Made by a program: the position numbers and the translations under genes
Part shown: positions 32,219-42,232 of the stretch, one piece after another
How positions within the stretch are numbered: the first letter of the stretch is position 1
Layout: each line of letters starts with the position of its first letter
Assembly: GCA_020186115.1 (NCBI GenBank)
Contig: WSYJ01000178.1
Location: 620,001-684,000 of the forward strand
Direction of reading: 5' to 3'
Origin: Histomonas meleagridis
Taxonomy: Eukaryota > Parabasalia > Tritrichomonadida > Dientamoebidae
DNA length: 64,000 nucleotides
Notes under the pieces: generated by a model
The model's input: the letters and a program-made list of their open reading frames with translations, nothing else
Told to the model about the DNA's origin: nothing
The model's database searches: none

Positions 32219-32541
32219 AAATAAATGTTTATATAATACGAATTTTTTTGGTGCTATTTTCAATAAATTTTTGTTTTGGTATTCCTTTATATGTTTCATA
32301 AAAATTATCTAATTTTTGAACAATATTTTTGAAATCAAATGCATAAATTAATTTTTCTAAAAAATGTATGCTAACTACATAGATAAATTTTTATACCCAG
32401 AAACACTGATACAGATTTAAAATTTTATACAGTTAGGTAAATTGGAAGAAGACTTTATTTTTTTATAAAATGCATTTTTTTCAAATGTTCGGCTAAATTT
32501 AAACCGTTTTTATCATTCAAAATGTGAACAGAAAAATCCAA
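32219..32541. other. Short intergenic region
   Basis: About 320 bp, AT-rich; a TCATTC initiator-like motif lies about 30 bp before the Rab ATG. Nothing else seen. Confidence 0.45.
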
Positions 32542-33120
32542 ATGAGGAAAGTAAAGGCAGTTTTTGCTGGTGACGCAGGCGTAGGTAAAACAAGTATTAT
32601 TTCTCGAATTGTAGACGATACTTTTATTGAGGGTGAGGAGGCAACAGTTGGTGCTGCCAATTGCAGAATTGAAATTGATACAGGAGAAGGTAAAGTTGAT
32701 TTTAATGTATGGGATACAGCTGGACAAGAAAGATACCGCTCGCTGGCTCCAATGTATTTTGCAGGTGCTGCTCTCGCCTTCCTTGTATTTGATATAACTA
32801 GCGAAGAATCCTTAAAACAGATTGGAAATTTTGTTAAGCTCCTTCAAGATCGAGCACCAGATTATGTAAAGTTTATTCTTATCGGAAATAAATCAGATCT
32901 TACAAGCGAAAGAGCTGTTTCCGAAGAAGAAGGAGAGAGATACGCTCTGGAAATAGAAGCTGATTTCTACATTGAGGTTTCGGCTAAAACAGGAATGGGT
33001 ATAACTGATTTATTTACACGTGCAGCCATGATTCCAGGTCTTCATTTTGAAAGTGAACTTGAAGATGAGATTGCCATTGAAGAAAGCCAAACAGAAACGA
33101 ACACAACTAAGTGCTGTTAA
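32542..33120 (+). CDS. Rab GTPase, second Rab5-like member
   Basis: A 192-residue GTPase starting MRKVKAVFAGDAGVGKTS. P loop GDAGVGKT, switch I EEATVGAANCR, WDTAGQERYRSLAPMYFAG, NKSD and VSAKTG are intact, and the C terminus TNTTKCC carries the prenylated Cys pair. SLAPMYFAGAALAFLVFDIT resembles Rab5/Rab21-type proteins and the gene at 10352-10933, but the two share only moderate identity, so they are separate paralogs. The ATG at 32542 is used because the open frame upstream has only a GTG. The stop reads TAAA. Confidence 0.9.
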   Translation: MRKVKAVFAGDAGVGKTSIISRIVDDTFIEGEEATVGAANCRIEIDTGEGKVDFNVWDTAGQERYRSLAPMYFAGAALAFLVFDITSEESLKQIGNFVKLLQDRAPDYVKFILIGNKSDLTSERAVSEEEGERYALEIEADFYIEVSAKTGMGITDLFTRAAMIPGLHFESELEDEIAIEESQTETNTTKCC

Positions 33121-33266
33121 ATCAAAATCTAAAAAAATATTTTTTCCAATTCATTTTAATCGTCTCTATTCAAAAACATGACATGTGAATTGAAATAAAT
33201 ACTTTTCTAATTGATTAAAACAAACTTAAAATACAATTTTTATTTACATAATTCATATATTTAAAA

Positions 33267-34340
33267 TTACAATGATGAAAGCGCATATGGATGTTTGTAT
33301 TCATAATTAATACATTTCGATGCTTCAACATATATCGCAAAAAATGTTATTATAATAACAAAACAAGCGAATGCAAGATAATTCAATGATCTCCTTAACT
33401 CATAGTCCATTTCTTTTTGTTTGACATTATATTTGAAGTCACGATAAGAATTGAATTTTATCTTATTAACCAAATCAACAAAATCTTGAGGTGACTGATA
33501 TGGGAAAATATTAAACTTTTCTCTGTTTCTACTTATTACGCCGATTGAGTCCGAGTTTAAGTTTAAATATGGAAATTCGGCATTGAGTTTGTCAATGTGA
33601 ATTTTTCCAAAAGCAATGTTTGACTCGAATTCAAAAAGATAATCACGTAAATCATTAAGAATGCTTTCATTTTTGTATGCAATAAAAATAATATTGCGAT
33701 GAATTGTTTTCAAATATTCGATTGGATTCCAATTCCCAAACATTACAAATGAATACTCGAAAATAAACCTAGCCATAAAACGTGTGTTGGAATCTCCATT
33801 GTAACGAACTTTTGTTTTTGGGTTAAGATATACGTACATCGAAAAATTTTTTGAATATTGACCTCTGTAAAAACGTGCTCTCATACCTGGAAACTGGATG
33901 CGTAGGTTGTCAATGTAATTACAAAGCCTTTTATCCCAATTTATTACATAAACAGGGAAATCAATTTTCGTATTTTCAGGTGAAAAATATTTACATTTTG
34001 TTTTGTTAAAATAAATCAAATTTTCAGCTTCCATTTTAAGAAGAGGAAAACTTATTTCGCTAATATTAATTTGTGTGGTTGAAATATTATTTATTTTAAA
34101 TATGGATGGTAAAGACTGGATATTGTATTTATTACATAAATCTGTATTTGTATCACAATCAATTTTGGTGATTAATATTTCAGGAATATCTTTATATTGA
34201 TCCGAAATATTATTCCAAGCATTAAATATATCATTGTTTATTGTGTGGCTGCTACTGAAGAATAGAGAGAGAATAGGTAACGTGGTGTTTGATATTGTTT
34301 TATTGGGATTTATCTGAAGAAAAAGCAAAAAATTTAGCAT
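33267..34340 (-). CDS. PDI/TMX-like membrane protein without a CxxC site
   Basis: A 357-residue protein from MLNFLLFLQINPN (signal peptide) to a membrane segment near the C terminus (LNYLAFACFVIIITFFAIYV). The N-terminal domain is thioredoxin-like: LPILSLFFSSS, then KIDCDTNTDLCNKYNIQSLP with the cis-Pro region (IQSLPSIFKI) of PDI family members. The position of the redox CxxC is occupied by SSSHTIN, so the oxidoreductase site is missing. Two more thioredoxin-fold-like stretches follow. It is likely an ER or secretory-pathway chaperone-type protein; no KDEL-like signal is seen at the C terminus. Confidence 0.6.
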   Translation of the reverse strand: MLNFLLFLQINPNKTISNTTLPILSLFFSSSHTINNDIFNAWNNISDQYKDIPEILITKIDCDTNTDLCNKYNIQSLPSIFKINNISTTQINISEISFPLLKMEAENLIYFNKTKCKYFSPENTKIDFPVYVINWDKRLCNYIDNLRIQFPGMRARFYRGQYSKNFSMYVYLNPKTKVRYNGDSNTRFMARFIFEYSFVMFGNWNPIEYLKTIHRNIIFIAYKNESILNDLRDYLFEFESNIAFGKIHIDKLNAEFPYLNLNSDSIGVISRNREKFNIFPYQSPQDFVDLVNKIKFNSYRDFKYNVKQKEMDYELRRSLNYLAFACFVIIITFFAIYVEASKCINYEYKHPYALSSL

Positions 34341-34461
34341 TGGAATTGTCCACACCAAGTTGACGATAGGTATCGTTTAGTAAATTTTACCCTATCAGTC
34401 ACTTTTGTGTAGAATATTTAATCTTCAACAACGGTTATGACATGGTCTTACCTTTCTGAAA

Positions 34462-34800
34462 ATGGGACGGAAGAATATAACCAAAGCTCGTGAATCAATC
34501 ATTAGCAGCCTCAGTCTCGTTACTAAATCCGGAAAATACAGCCTTGGCATTGAACAGACATTAAGAACACTCCGTTCAGGTCAAGCCAAACTTGTTATCT
34601 TCGCATCAAACATTGCTCCATCACAAAAATCCCTCATCGAATACTATGCCATGCTTAGCCAATGCGATATTCTTCCTTTTGATGGCGATAATGTCGATCT
34701 TGGAACAGCTTGTGGTAAGTATTTCCGTTCATCAGTTATCACAATCATTGATGCAGGTGAATCTGAAATACTTAAAATGATCAAGGAAAAGAATGAGTAA
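34462..34800 (+). CDS. RPL30: 60S ribosomal protein L30 (eL30)
   Basis: A 112-residue eL30 protein of normal length. Diagnostic segments: SLVTKSGKYSLGIEQTLRTL, KLVIFASNIAPSQKSLIEYY, GDNVDLGTACGKYFR and VITIIDAGESEIL. It is a large-subunit component of the L7Ae-like RNA-binding fold. It lies head to head with the PDI-like gene with about 120 bp between the ATGs. The stop is followed by A (TAAA), overlapping the trichomonad poly(A) signal. Confidence 0.96.
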   Translation: MGRKNITKARESIISSLSLVTKSGKYSLGIEQTLRTLRSGQAKLVIFASNIAPSQKSLIEYYAMLSQCDILPFDGDNVDLGTACGKYFRSSVITIIDAGESEILKMIKEKNE

Positions 34801-34929
34801 ATGACATTAAATAAAAATGAATTTCCAAATTTTTAATTAACCTCAACACAAATAGATTCATTTTAAAGACATTTCCAATTGTAAGTCTGAACGTACTTTC
34901 ATATAATCAATGAAGTTTAATTTTAAATT

Positions 34930-35290
34930 TCACTTAATTTTAAATTTGGATAATTAATTATACAATTCATGTCAAATAAAACTGTTGCTTCATTATATAA
35001 TTTCCTTTGTAATAAAATTGAAATCGGAATTTTTCCTTCATTTTTAATATTTATATCACATTTATGTTCGATTAATAAATCAAATTTATCCCTTTGAAAT
35101 GGTTATGCTGCACATAATTTAATAATTAATTGTGTATTTCCTTCGGGATCTAAAATATTAATGTTTGAACCTTTTGAAGTAAAAAATCACAAAAATTCAA
35201 ATTATTGAAATTATAAAGTGCTATTGAAAAAACAGTTTCTAAAGTATTTCCATCTTTACCTTGAGTAGATAATTCTCTATCAGATCCTAA
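34930..35290 (-). pseudogene. Ankyrin/DUF3447 relic
   Basis: Reading the minus strand, several short frames give ankyrin-like pieces (STQGKDGNTLETVFSIAL, INILDPEGNTQLIIKLCA, CDINIKNEGKIPISILL) interrupted by stops and frameshifts. There is no start. It is a decayed member of the ankyrin family, and it abuts the truncated 5' end of the plus-strand surface-protein relic. Confidence 0.55.
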
Positions 35291-36166
35291 TAATGAGTAT
35301 TACATAGATGTGTCTTCAACAAATCCTTGCACATTTTCATTCAAAAAGGGATATTTCCCACTTCAACTTACTCAAATTTCATTAGATAATGTAACAACTG
35401 ATACCAATTATATAGATAATCATTCCATATATTTTAATGATGATTACACATTTAATACAACAGGAGAAAATACATATGGATTTAAGACCAAATTTATAAA
35501 TGATCGACCATTTCAATTTGAAAAATATGGATATGAATTTAAATATCACTATGCAACAACAGAAATCACAGATACTTCATATCAACCAATATATCTTTTT
35601 GTTTTTGATAATTCTATTCTTTCATTAGATTACTTCGTAAAACTTTCATAGATAATTCAAGTGCTATAATTTATTATAATAGTTCATATAGAAAAGAAAT
35701 TAATTTTTATATTAATTCTAAAACATTTATAAATGTATATAATCTTTCAATCATAAATGCTTGTTTATTTTTCGGTGCATCTACAAGTATAAATGTAAAA
35801 AATTTATATCTTTCAAATAACATATTTACAAATATTTTATCAATAGATGTATCACAAGTTGAAACTTTAATAGTTCCAACAATCAAAGATTTGAATAATC
35901 TTGTATTACCTGATGATAGTAAAAATACCATATTGGAAATAACTATTACAAGTTTTTGTATTTATTCTGAATTAGTAGATAATAATTTGGGAAAAGATCA
36001 TACAGAATCACTTCCTGTTTTAATTGTAATGGTTTTATTAGTTTTCATTATATTCACGATAATTGCAACCAAAATATCTAAAAATAAAACCAAAAAACTT
36101 GATGATTTGTTACAGAAAGAATTTGATTTGGAAAATATTGATGAGAATCCTTATATCAATAATTGA
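35265..36166 (+). pseudogene. Truncated surface membrane protein with one frameshift
   Basis: An open frame begins after a TGA near 35262 without an ATG (a GTG lies at 35310), runs through a beta-rich ectodomain (GENTYGFKTKFINDRPFQFE), stops near 35650, and continues in another frame if one A is added to the A run at 35639-35642. The second frame has a repeated beta-helix-like stretch, a membrane segment (SLPVLIVMVLLVFIIFTIIA), KISKNKTKK and a short tail. The signal peptide and N terminus are missing. The layout matches the type I surface protein at 1782-3389. Confidence 0.55.
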
Positions 36167-36278
36167 AGTTAAATAAAAAGACAAAAATATTTTTTAATTT
36201 CTATTTGTTAAAAAAAAAAATATGTTCATATTTTCCATTTATTTTATTTTTTAGAGAAGCCAAAATAGAATTAGAGTT

Positions 36279-37172
36279 TTAAGATAAGCAATTGAGATCT
36301 TGTGAAGCAGGAACAAACCAATAATGCTTTGGCTTCCAAACATATCTCTTACATAAAGTAATGGTCTTAATTGGCGCAGGAGGAAGAGGAAAACTTTCTG
36401 CTTTTCTAAGTTGCTCCGGGGTGCCCCAACTGTTTCTTACTTTGAACCATGTGTTTCTGCAAACAGTGATGTGGAACTCATTTGTGACATCATGGATATA
36501 GATGTGTTCCTTCTTCATGTTTTTGGCAAGCTCGTTTTGGAGAAAACGTAATATTTCCATGGTATCACATTTTTTGGGTTCGCCATAATAAATTCTAGGA
36601 TAAGGAGTTTTAAAATCAGCAAAGGTTTTGATGCCAGTAACATCAAAATGATCGCCACCACGCCAGTTAAATTCGGAAACTGTCTTCTTGAGAATATTTC
36701 CAACTTTCTCTATTTCTTTGTCATTACTGAGAACTAATTCCATAAGCGTTACGTGAAGACGATATATGTTGTCATATGCAAGTTCTTCAAGTTGTGCTGT
36801 GCTATTCATCATATCAAGATATTTTTTGATTCCTTTGTTAAAATTAGGGTCTGTAGAACAATTAACGGCAATGAAGTAGTTCCATTCAATACCTTTTCTA
36901 GACTTTTGGAGAAGTTGATCAATTTGCTTTGTTGCAGAAAATACTTTATATTGGATTAGACATGAAAGTTTAAGATATACCTGGCTTTCGTCTTGCTCGA
37001 CCGTGATTGAACAACCAGTTTTGGATTGGATATCCTTTATATTTGAATTATTTTCCCCAAGTACTTTATCAGAAAAAACACGAGGAAATTCAATAACGTT
37101 CGTAAAAACTTCGGGCTCTATTTCTTCTTCTTCGGGGAAGTCATCGAATAAAGGATCAAGTTTTCTCGTCAT
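36279..37172 (-). CDS. ASCC1: ASCC1-like KH and 2H phosphoesterase protein
   Basis: A 297-residue protein. An N-terminal KH domain (about 28-80; FSDKVLGENNSNIKDIQSKT is the GXXG-type loop region) is followed by an AKAP7/2H phosphoesterase domain carrying the two H-x-T motifs, HVT in YRLHVTLMEL and HIT in EFHITVCR. KH plus AKAP7-NLS domain is the layout of ASCC1, the subunit of the activating signal cointegrator complex that acts in transcription and in alkylation-damage repair with ASCC3. Both catalytic His residues are present. The start is the first ATG. Confidence 0.85.
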   Translation of the reverse strand: MTRKLDPLFDDFPEEEEIEPEVFTNVIEFPRVFSDKVLGENNSNIKDIQSKTGCSITVEQDESQVYLKLSCLIQYKVFSATKQIDQLLQKSRKGIEWNYFIAVNCSTDPNFNKGIKKYLDMMNSTAQLEELAYDNIYRLHVTLMELVLSNDKEIEKVGNILKKTVSEFNWRGGDHFDVTGIKTFADFKTPYPRIYYGEPKKCDTMEILRFLQNELAKNMKKEHIYIHDVTNEFHITVCRNTWFKVRNSWGTPEQLRKAESFPLPPAPIKTITLCKRYVWKPKHYWFVPASQDLNCLS

Positions 37173-37590
37173 ATAATTTTTGTGAAGTCAAAAGTCGGAC
37201 TCCACATTTTGAGTGCAAATCTTGACAAAATTTGTTTGAATATAAATGTCACTTTTCACATAAATATTAAAAAAAAATGCCATAAGTCTCAAATTTTCTT
37301 CAAACTCATAAATATTAGATGAAACGGATTTTAATTTCAATCTTAATGAGTGAACTATTACCATTATGAGGTATTTTTTGATTACTAAGTCGATAATGAA
37401 ATTTTTGTGAAATTGAATGATGCAAAAATTTGATTAGACCTTATATAATCGATATATCAAATTCATAGAAAAATCTTAATTCTTTTTCTAATGAAAGAAA
37501 ATAAGAAAATGATGAATTTTCTTGTTGGAATAATTTTTTTGCAACACAAAAAATTGAAAGAAAATAAATTTGTCATTTTAAGGCACAAAA
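37173..37590. other. Divergent intergenic region
   Basis: About 420 bp between ASCC1 and the F5/8C protein; a TCATTTTAAGG initiator-like sequence lies about 15 bp before the ATG at 37591. Otherwise featureless. Confidence 0.5.
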
Positions 37591-39294
37591 ATGTCCAATA
37601 TCATCCACATTCAAGATATAGAGCCTGATTTTGGACTTAGCAATCTCGAAAATGAAGTAAAAAGATTTACAGTCGCAAGTTATGAATTAGAAATTCCAAA
37701 ATTAAACTTTCAAAATCAATTTTATTATTTAAATTCAGCATATCTCACATTTCAACAAAGCTCATCTGCAACTAATTTTATCGTAGAGTCTAGAAACAAT
37801 GTAAAACCTTACAAAACAATTTATGTTAATGATGATAAATCAAGTCTTAAAAAGTTAATCATTTTAGGACTCCCAAAAAATACTAACAAATGGGATTTAA
37901 AGCAATCTCTTGAACGCTTTCGTGTAAAGAATGTAAAAATCATATTATCAGAATCAAAAGAATACTCAGCAGCAATTTTAGAATTTGATAAAGTGAGACA
38001 CCGTGACCTAGCAGCAATAAAAATTCATCCAAAGTTTGGAACCACTATTAGATTATATCCACCACCGGAAATACCAGAAAAAACAATTTCTTTAGAATTG
38101 GAAACAAAGCACACAACAAGAACATTCGGTATTGTTGACATTACAACCGAAATTGTCTTTATCCATAACAATCAAAGATATATTTGCAATCGAGCTAATG
38201 CAGAAATTCTATGTAAAAACCTTATAGATGATGGCTTCGGATGCCAAATACCTCCTTTTCAAGGTGATTTTAGTGAAATAGCTACATTTATTGATCAAGG
38301 TGAAATTGTTATAAATGAGGCAAATGTCATCTTTTGCTATAAAGTTGGTAAATTTTTGGATATGGAGTCTCTCCGAAACGCTTGTAACATTGAGTCTTTT
38401 ATCAATATGAACAATGTAATTATTATGGCAAATCAAATGAAAGATATCGATGATCAAGCACCAATGAACAATGTTCTCACTAACTTCATTGTAAGGTTCT
38501 TTGAACAGTTATGGAAAGATGGACGACTTGGATTACTTCCAATTTCAATATTGATGAAAGTTGCAAGTGCAGCAGATATGAATTCAGATGAAATTTGTGC
38601 GCTCATTCCACTTATTACATCTGACGAAGATAAAACATGTTTTGTTCAACTTGCAGAACTTCAAAATCTTGACATTATCCAAGTCCGATTATTATTGAAT
38701 GACAAACATGTAGATCTTAATGCCATCAAGCAAAACTTCATTCAAGCATATCGTAACCATACTCATAAGCTCCCGTACATCGTCATCAACTTCGCGGGCT
38801 CGCCATTCAAAGGCATATTCAATTATTTGACAGAGGTTTATCAGGCTAACCCCCAAACCAACGGTTATGTCTCGATTGAGGCTTCATCGAATCAAGTCGG
38901 GAATTTGGCCGATATTATTAATTATAATTCAAATACATACTTTTCTTCAAGAGATTTCCCTAACCAATGGATTAAATTCACATTTAATTTCCATCAAGTA
39001 AGTATAAGCGGATACTCATATAAAACTCATTCTATTAACGGAAATGGTCATACAAGATCTTGGGAAGTTTCGGGATCTAACAATGGTAACGATTGGATAA
39101 AAATACATGAAATGACTAATTCAACTGCTTTGTCCGATTACGGTGCAATTTTTACAACTACATTCCCTCCAACAGAGTTCTATAAGTACATAAAAATAAC
39201 ACAAACAGGGTCTAACACAATGGGCTACAATAACTTTAGGATAGCTAGCTTTGAATTGTTTGGAAGAGTACTTCCAAATGAGAAAGATCTATAA
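37591..39294 (+). CDS. RRM-like / BTB-like / F5-8 type C domain protein
   Basis: A 567-residue cytosolic-looking protein. Residues about 88-135 look like a small RRM (KLIILGLPKNTNKWDLKQSL, then AILEFDK). Residues about 165-290 look like a BTB fold (EIVFIHNNQRYICNRANAEI), then a BACK-like helical region (GLLPISILMKVASAADM). The C-terminal 150 residues are an F5/8 type C (discoidin) beta-sandwich (WIKFTFNFHQVSISGYSYKT, SWEVSGSNNGNDWIKIHE, FELFGR). BTB plus F5/8C proteins without a signal peptide are common in trichomonads; the N-terminal RRM-like part is unusual. The last third uses more C/G-ending codons. Confidence 0.65.
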   Translation: MSNIIHIQDIEPDFGLSNLENEVKRFTVASYELEIPKLNFQNQFYYLNSAYLTFQQSSSATNFIVESRNNVKPYKTIYVNDDKSSLKKLIILGLPKNTNKWDLKQSLERFRVKNVKIILSESKEYSAAILEFDKVRHRDLAAIKIHPKFGTTIRLYPPPEIPEKTISLELETKHTTRTFGIVDITTEIVFIHNNQRYICNRANAEILCKNLIDDGFGCQIPPFQGDFSEIATFIDQGEIVINEANVIFCYKVGKFLDMESLRNACNIESFINMNNVIIMANQMKDIDDQAPMNNVLTNFIVRFFEQLWKDGRLGLLPISILMKVASAADMNSDEICALIPLITSDEDKTCFVQLAELQNLDIIQVRLLLNDKHVDLNAIKQNFIQAYRNHTHKLPYIVINFAGSPFKGIFNYLTEVYQANPQTNGYVSIEASSNQVGNLADIINYNSNTYFSSRDFPNQWIKFTFNFHQVSISGYSYKTHSINGNGHTRSWEVSGSNNGNDWIKIHEMTNSTALSDYGAIFTTTFPPTEFYKYIKITQTGSNTMGYNNFRIASFELFGRVLPNEKDL

Positions 39295-39535
39295 AATTAA
39301 AATCTAATAAAATATCGAACTATATATAATACATATGTTTTATAAACAAATATTTGGGTTTCATATTTCCATTATTAATTAAATTTTTGATCATCAAATT
39401 CTTTGAATAAAATTTTTTGGAACATACAAATAAGGTTGTTTAAAGGCGCTTGGTTTCTTATCAAAAATATCTTTAAAATCCGCTTTTAAACAAAAAAAAA
39501 AAAAGCCACAAAAATTCGACCACAGTTTCCACTTT

Positions 39536-39540
39536 TCACA
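39536..39540 (+). promoter_or_regulatory. Initiator-like TCACA directly before the DRG1 ATG
   Basis: TTTTCACA abuts the start codon at 39541; the usual trichomonad Inr position would leave a 5' UTR of only a few bases. Confidence 0.4.
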
Positions 39541-40668
39541 ATGGCTGCTAAGGAGCCAGGCACCGCAAAGGTCTCCGAAAAAATTGCTCAAATTGAAGAA
39601 GAACTCTCAAGAACTCAAATTAACAAAGCAACAATGCATCATATTTGTCTTCTCAAGGCTCGTTTGGCCAGATTAAAAAGAGAAGCAATTGAAATTGTTG
39701 CACGGAAAAGTGGAAGTTCTGGACCAGGATTTGAAGTAAGACGTAGTGGTGATGCACGAATTGGTTTATTTGGTTTTCCATCTGTTGGTAAATCAACATT
39801 ATTGAACGCATTAACAGGTGCAAGTTCAAAAGTTGCTGCTTACGAATTCACAACCCTTACTCCAGTCCCTGGAATCATTTCAATCAATGGAGCTAAAATT
39901 CAAATTTTAGATTTACCAGGAATTTTGGAAGGAGCAGCTGATGGTGTTGGTCGTGGTAAACAAGTTATTGCAGTTGCTAGAACTTGTTCACTTATTCTTA
40001 TGGTTCTTGATGGCATGCAATCTCTCAATCTCCTGAAAATTCTCGAAACCGAATTAAGTGGTTATGGTATTAAACTCAACAAAACTCCTCCAAAGATCCG
40101 TATAGATGTCAGAGATCGCAATGGAATTGCTATTACTTCATCATGCCCACAACCAGAACTTGATAATGATGTAATTCTTCAAATTCTTCGAAACCAATAC
40201 CGAATCAACCACGCAGTTATACACTTTGATGAACCCGCCACCATTGATGATTTTATTGATGTTCTTGAGGATAATCGTGTATACATTCCTGCGATCTACG
40301 TTATTAACAAATGTGATCAATTATCACCAGAACAGATCGCAGAGTTCTCAAAGATGCCTGACACAATGTGCGTTTCTGCAAAAGATAATATTAATCTCGA
40401 TAATTTGGTCACACGAATTTGGGATTATTTGGACTTAATAAGAGTCTTTACGCAACCAAGAGGCGAAGAAATTGATCCAGAGCCACTTGTTTTGTCTGCA
40501 AATAGATGTACGATCCGAGATATGTGTGAGAAAATTCATACGAGTATGGTTGAGTCTTTTAAGTTTGCATGGGTAACGGGTACGTCTGTGAATCATTACC
40601 CTGCGAAGTGTGGATTAAATCATATACTTCATGATGGGGATATTGTAACGCTTATTTGCAAGGGATAA
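39541..40668 (+). CDS. DRG1: Developmentally regulated GTP-binding protein, DRG1 type
   Basis: A 375-residue Obg/HflX-superfamily GTPase. N-terminal helix-turn-helix (KIAQIEEELSRTQINKATMH), G1 GFPSVGKS (78-85), YEFTTLTPVPG, DLPG and NKCD are intact, and the C terminus is a TGS domain (GDIVTLICKG). ARTCSLILMVLD and SSCPQPELD follow DRG1 rather than DRG2. DRG1 binds translating ribosomes with DFRP1/ZC3H15-type partners. TAAA follows at the stop. Confidence 0.9.
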   Translation: MAAKEPGTAKVSEKIAQIEEELSRTQINKATMHHICLLKARLARLKREAIEIVARKSGSSGPGFEVRRSGDARIGLFGFPSVGKSTLLNALTGASSKVAAYEFTTLTPVPGIISINGAKIQILDLPGILEGAADGVGRGKQVIAVARTCSLILMVLDGMQSLNLLKILETELSGYGIKLNKTPPKIRIDVRDRNGIAITSSCPQPELDNDVILQILRNQYRINHAVIHFDEPATIDDFIDVLEDNRVYIPAIYVINKCDQLSPEQIAEFSKMPDTMCVSAKDNINLDNLVTRIWDYLDLIRVFTQPRGEEIDPEPLVLSANRCTIRDMCEKIHTSMVESFKFAWVTGTSVNHYPAKCGLNHILHDGDIVTLICKG

Positions 40669-40921
40669 AAGTATTAACAGAACAAAATATGTAAAAGAAA
40701 AATTTATTTCCATGTTTTTTTTTTGTTCATATGTCGCTTTTAAGATCGTTTGAAAATTTAATTAATTAAATTTCAGAAATTCACAATATGTTGTCTATGA
40801 AATAGAAATCAAAGTAATGTTGATAATAAAGAAATAGCTTAATTAAACAGAAATTATATTTTTGAAATTAGAATTTTCATCAAACAATATGAATTTCACA
40901 TAACATTTCATAAAATTACAA

Positions 40922-41539
40922 ATGTCTGGTTTGAAAGAGTTTACTCAAGAACAATTAGCTCAATTTGTTGATTATCTTGTCTTCGAGCAGCAAAAGAGAC
41001 GAGAAACAAAAACAGAAATCTCAGGCGAACTTTCTGACTTACTTGATTCATCCATAGAATCAGAGACAATTTATAGTGGAAAAGATATACTTGAAACATT
41101 ATCAAATTTACCTGAGCTTTTGAATAAGACAGTAGATAGTGAGCTTGAGAGGCATCGCGATATTACTGCTGTTTTATTAAAAAACATTCTTGTTCAGGCA
41201 CAACAATCTGGATTGTTAATCCAAATGAATGTGCCAGAAATCGACAGTGAAGAAGTTACAGATGATGCCAATGCTTTTTGTGGAACTGTTTTATCAAATA
41301 GAGAAACTATTGAATCTAAAGCAATCAAGAAGAATACTGCGAACAAAGAAGAAGCATCTCCTGGTATACCAGAGCCAAAAAGCTCAAAAGATGTTGAATA
41401 TATCCGTGCTGAAAATGAGAGATTAAAACAGCAATTAACATTACCGATTCGAGAATACCCAGAAATGAAAGCAGCGATGGAAAAGCTAAAGGAGTTAAAC
41501 AAAGAGGTTCACGAGCTAAGAAGCAAACTTAATGAATAA
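40922..41539 (+). CDS. LZTFL1-like coiled-coil protein
   Basis: A 205-residue protein. The first 110 residues match the helical N-terminal pattern of LZTFL1 (EQLAQFVDYLVFEQQKRRE, YSGKDILETLSNLPELLN, LERHRDITAVLLKNILVQA). A low-complexity linker and a C-terminal leucine-zipper-like coil (MKAAMEKLKELNKEVHELRS) follow. LZTFL1 is a regulator of BBSome traffic in cilia; the protein is shorter than the animal form (about 300). The organism is flagellated, so a flagellar role is plausible but inferred. Confidence 0.6.
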   Translation: MSGLKEFTQEQLAQFVDYLVFEQQKRRETKTEISGELSDLLDSSIESETIYSGKDILETLSNLPELLNKTVDSELERHRDITAVLLKNILVQAQQSGLLIQMNVPEIDSEEVTDDANAFCGTVLSNRETIESKAIKKNTANKEEASPGIPEPKSSKDVEYIRAENERLKQQLTLPIREYPEMKAAMEKLKELNKEVHELRSKLNE

Positions 41540-41845
41540 ATGTTATTAATTATTAGACTTCCTTTTTGAACTTTCTAATTCGCAATGAGTCAATAAGTGC
41601 CTTACCGGAATGATTGTGACACAGTATAAAACATCAATATTAATATTTAATAATAATTTTGCAAAATTAAAAATAATTTCCCTATATAACTTATTATAAC
41701 ACTTAAGCATATAATTTACTTGTGATTATTTAAATAATTATGGGCAGCAATTGTGTTGTCATATTGAAATACTAATTTACTTCTCAAACAAAAAAAATTG
41801 ATATTAAGGTGAAATTTAATGAATATTTATAAATATTTAATATAT

Positions 41846-42232
41846 TTACTCAGCGTTGAACTTAGCTACTGCTTTACCACCTTCTGAAACTGCATGTTTG
41901 GCAAGATCTCCTGGAAGAACGAGACGAACAGCTGTTTGAATTTCACGAGAGCCGAGTGTGTTACGGTCATTCATATCAACGAGTCTAGCACCTTCTCTTG
42001 CAATACGTTCAAAAATATCTGTAACAAAGTTGTTCATAACTAACATTGCCTTGTTTGAAATACCAATATCTGGATGAACTTGTTTGAGAACTTTGAAAAT
42101 GTAAGATGAGAAAGATTCATTCCTCTTCTTATGGCGTTGCTTCTTTTCCTTTTCAGTTTCAGCTGTAGCTTCTCCTTCAACAGCTGGCTTCTTTTCTGTT
42201 GGGGTCTTTGAGGCTGGTTTCTTTGTTGACAT
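41846..42232 (-). CDS. Histone H2B
   Basis: A 128-residue H2B. The start is [15 protein letters not shown] at 42232; an open extension upstream lacks sense. Core motifs: [36 protein letters not shown] and the C-terminal [20 protein letters not shown]. It pairs with H2A in the nucleosome and is transcribed divergently from the H2A gene. Confidence 0.97.
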   Translation of the reverse strand: MSTKKPASKTPTEKKPAVEGEATAETEKEKKQRHKKRNESFSSYIFKVLKQVHPDIGISNKAMLVMNNFVTDIFERIAREGARLVDMNDRNTLGSREIQTAVRLVLPGDLAKHAVSEGGKAVAKFNAE

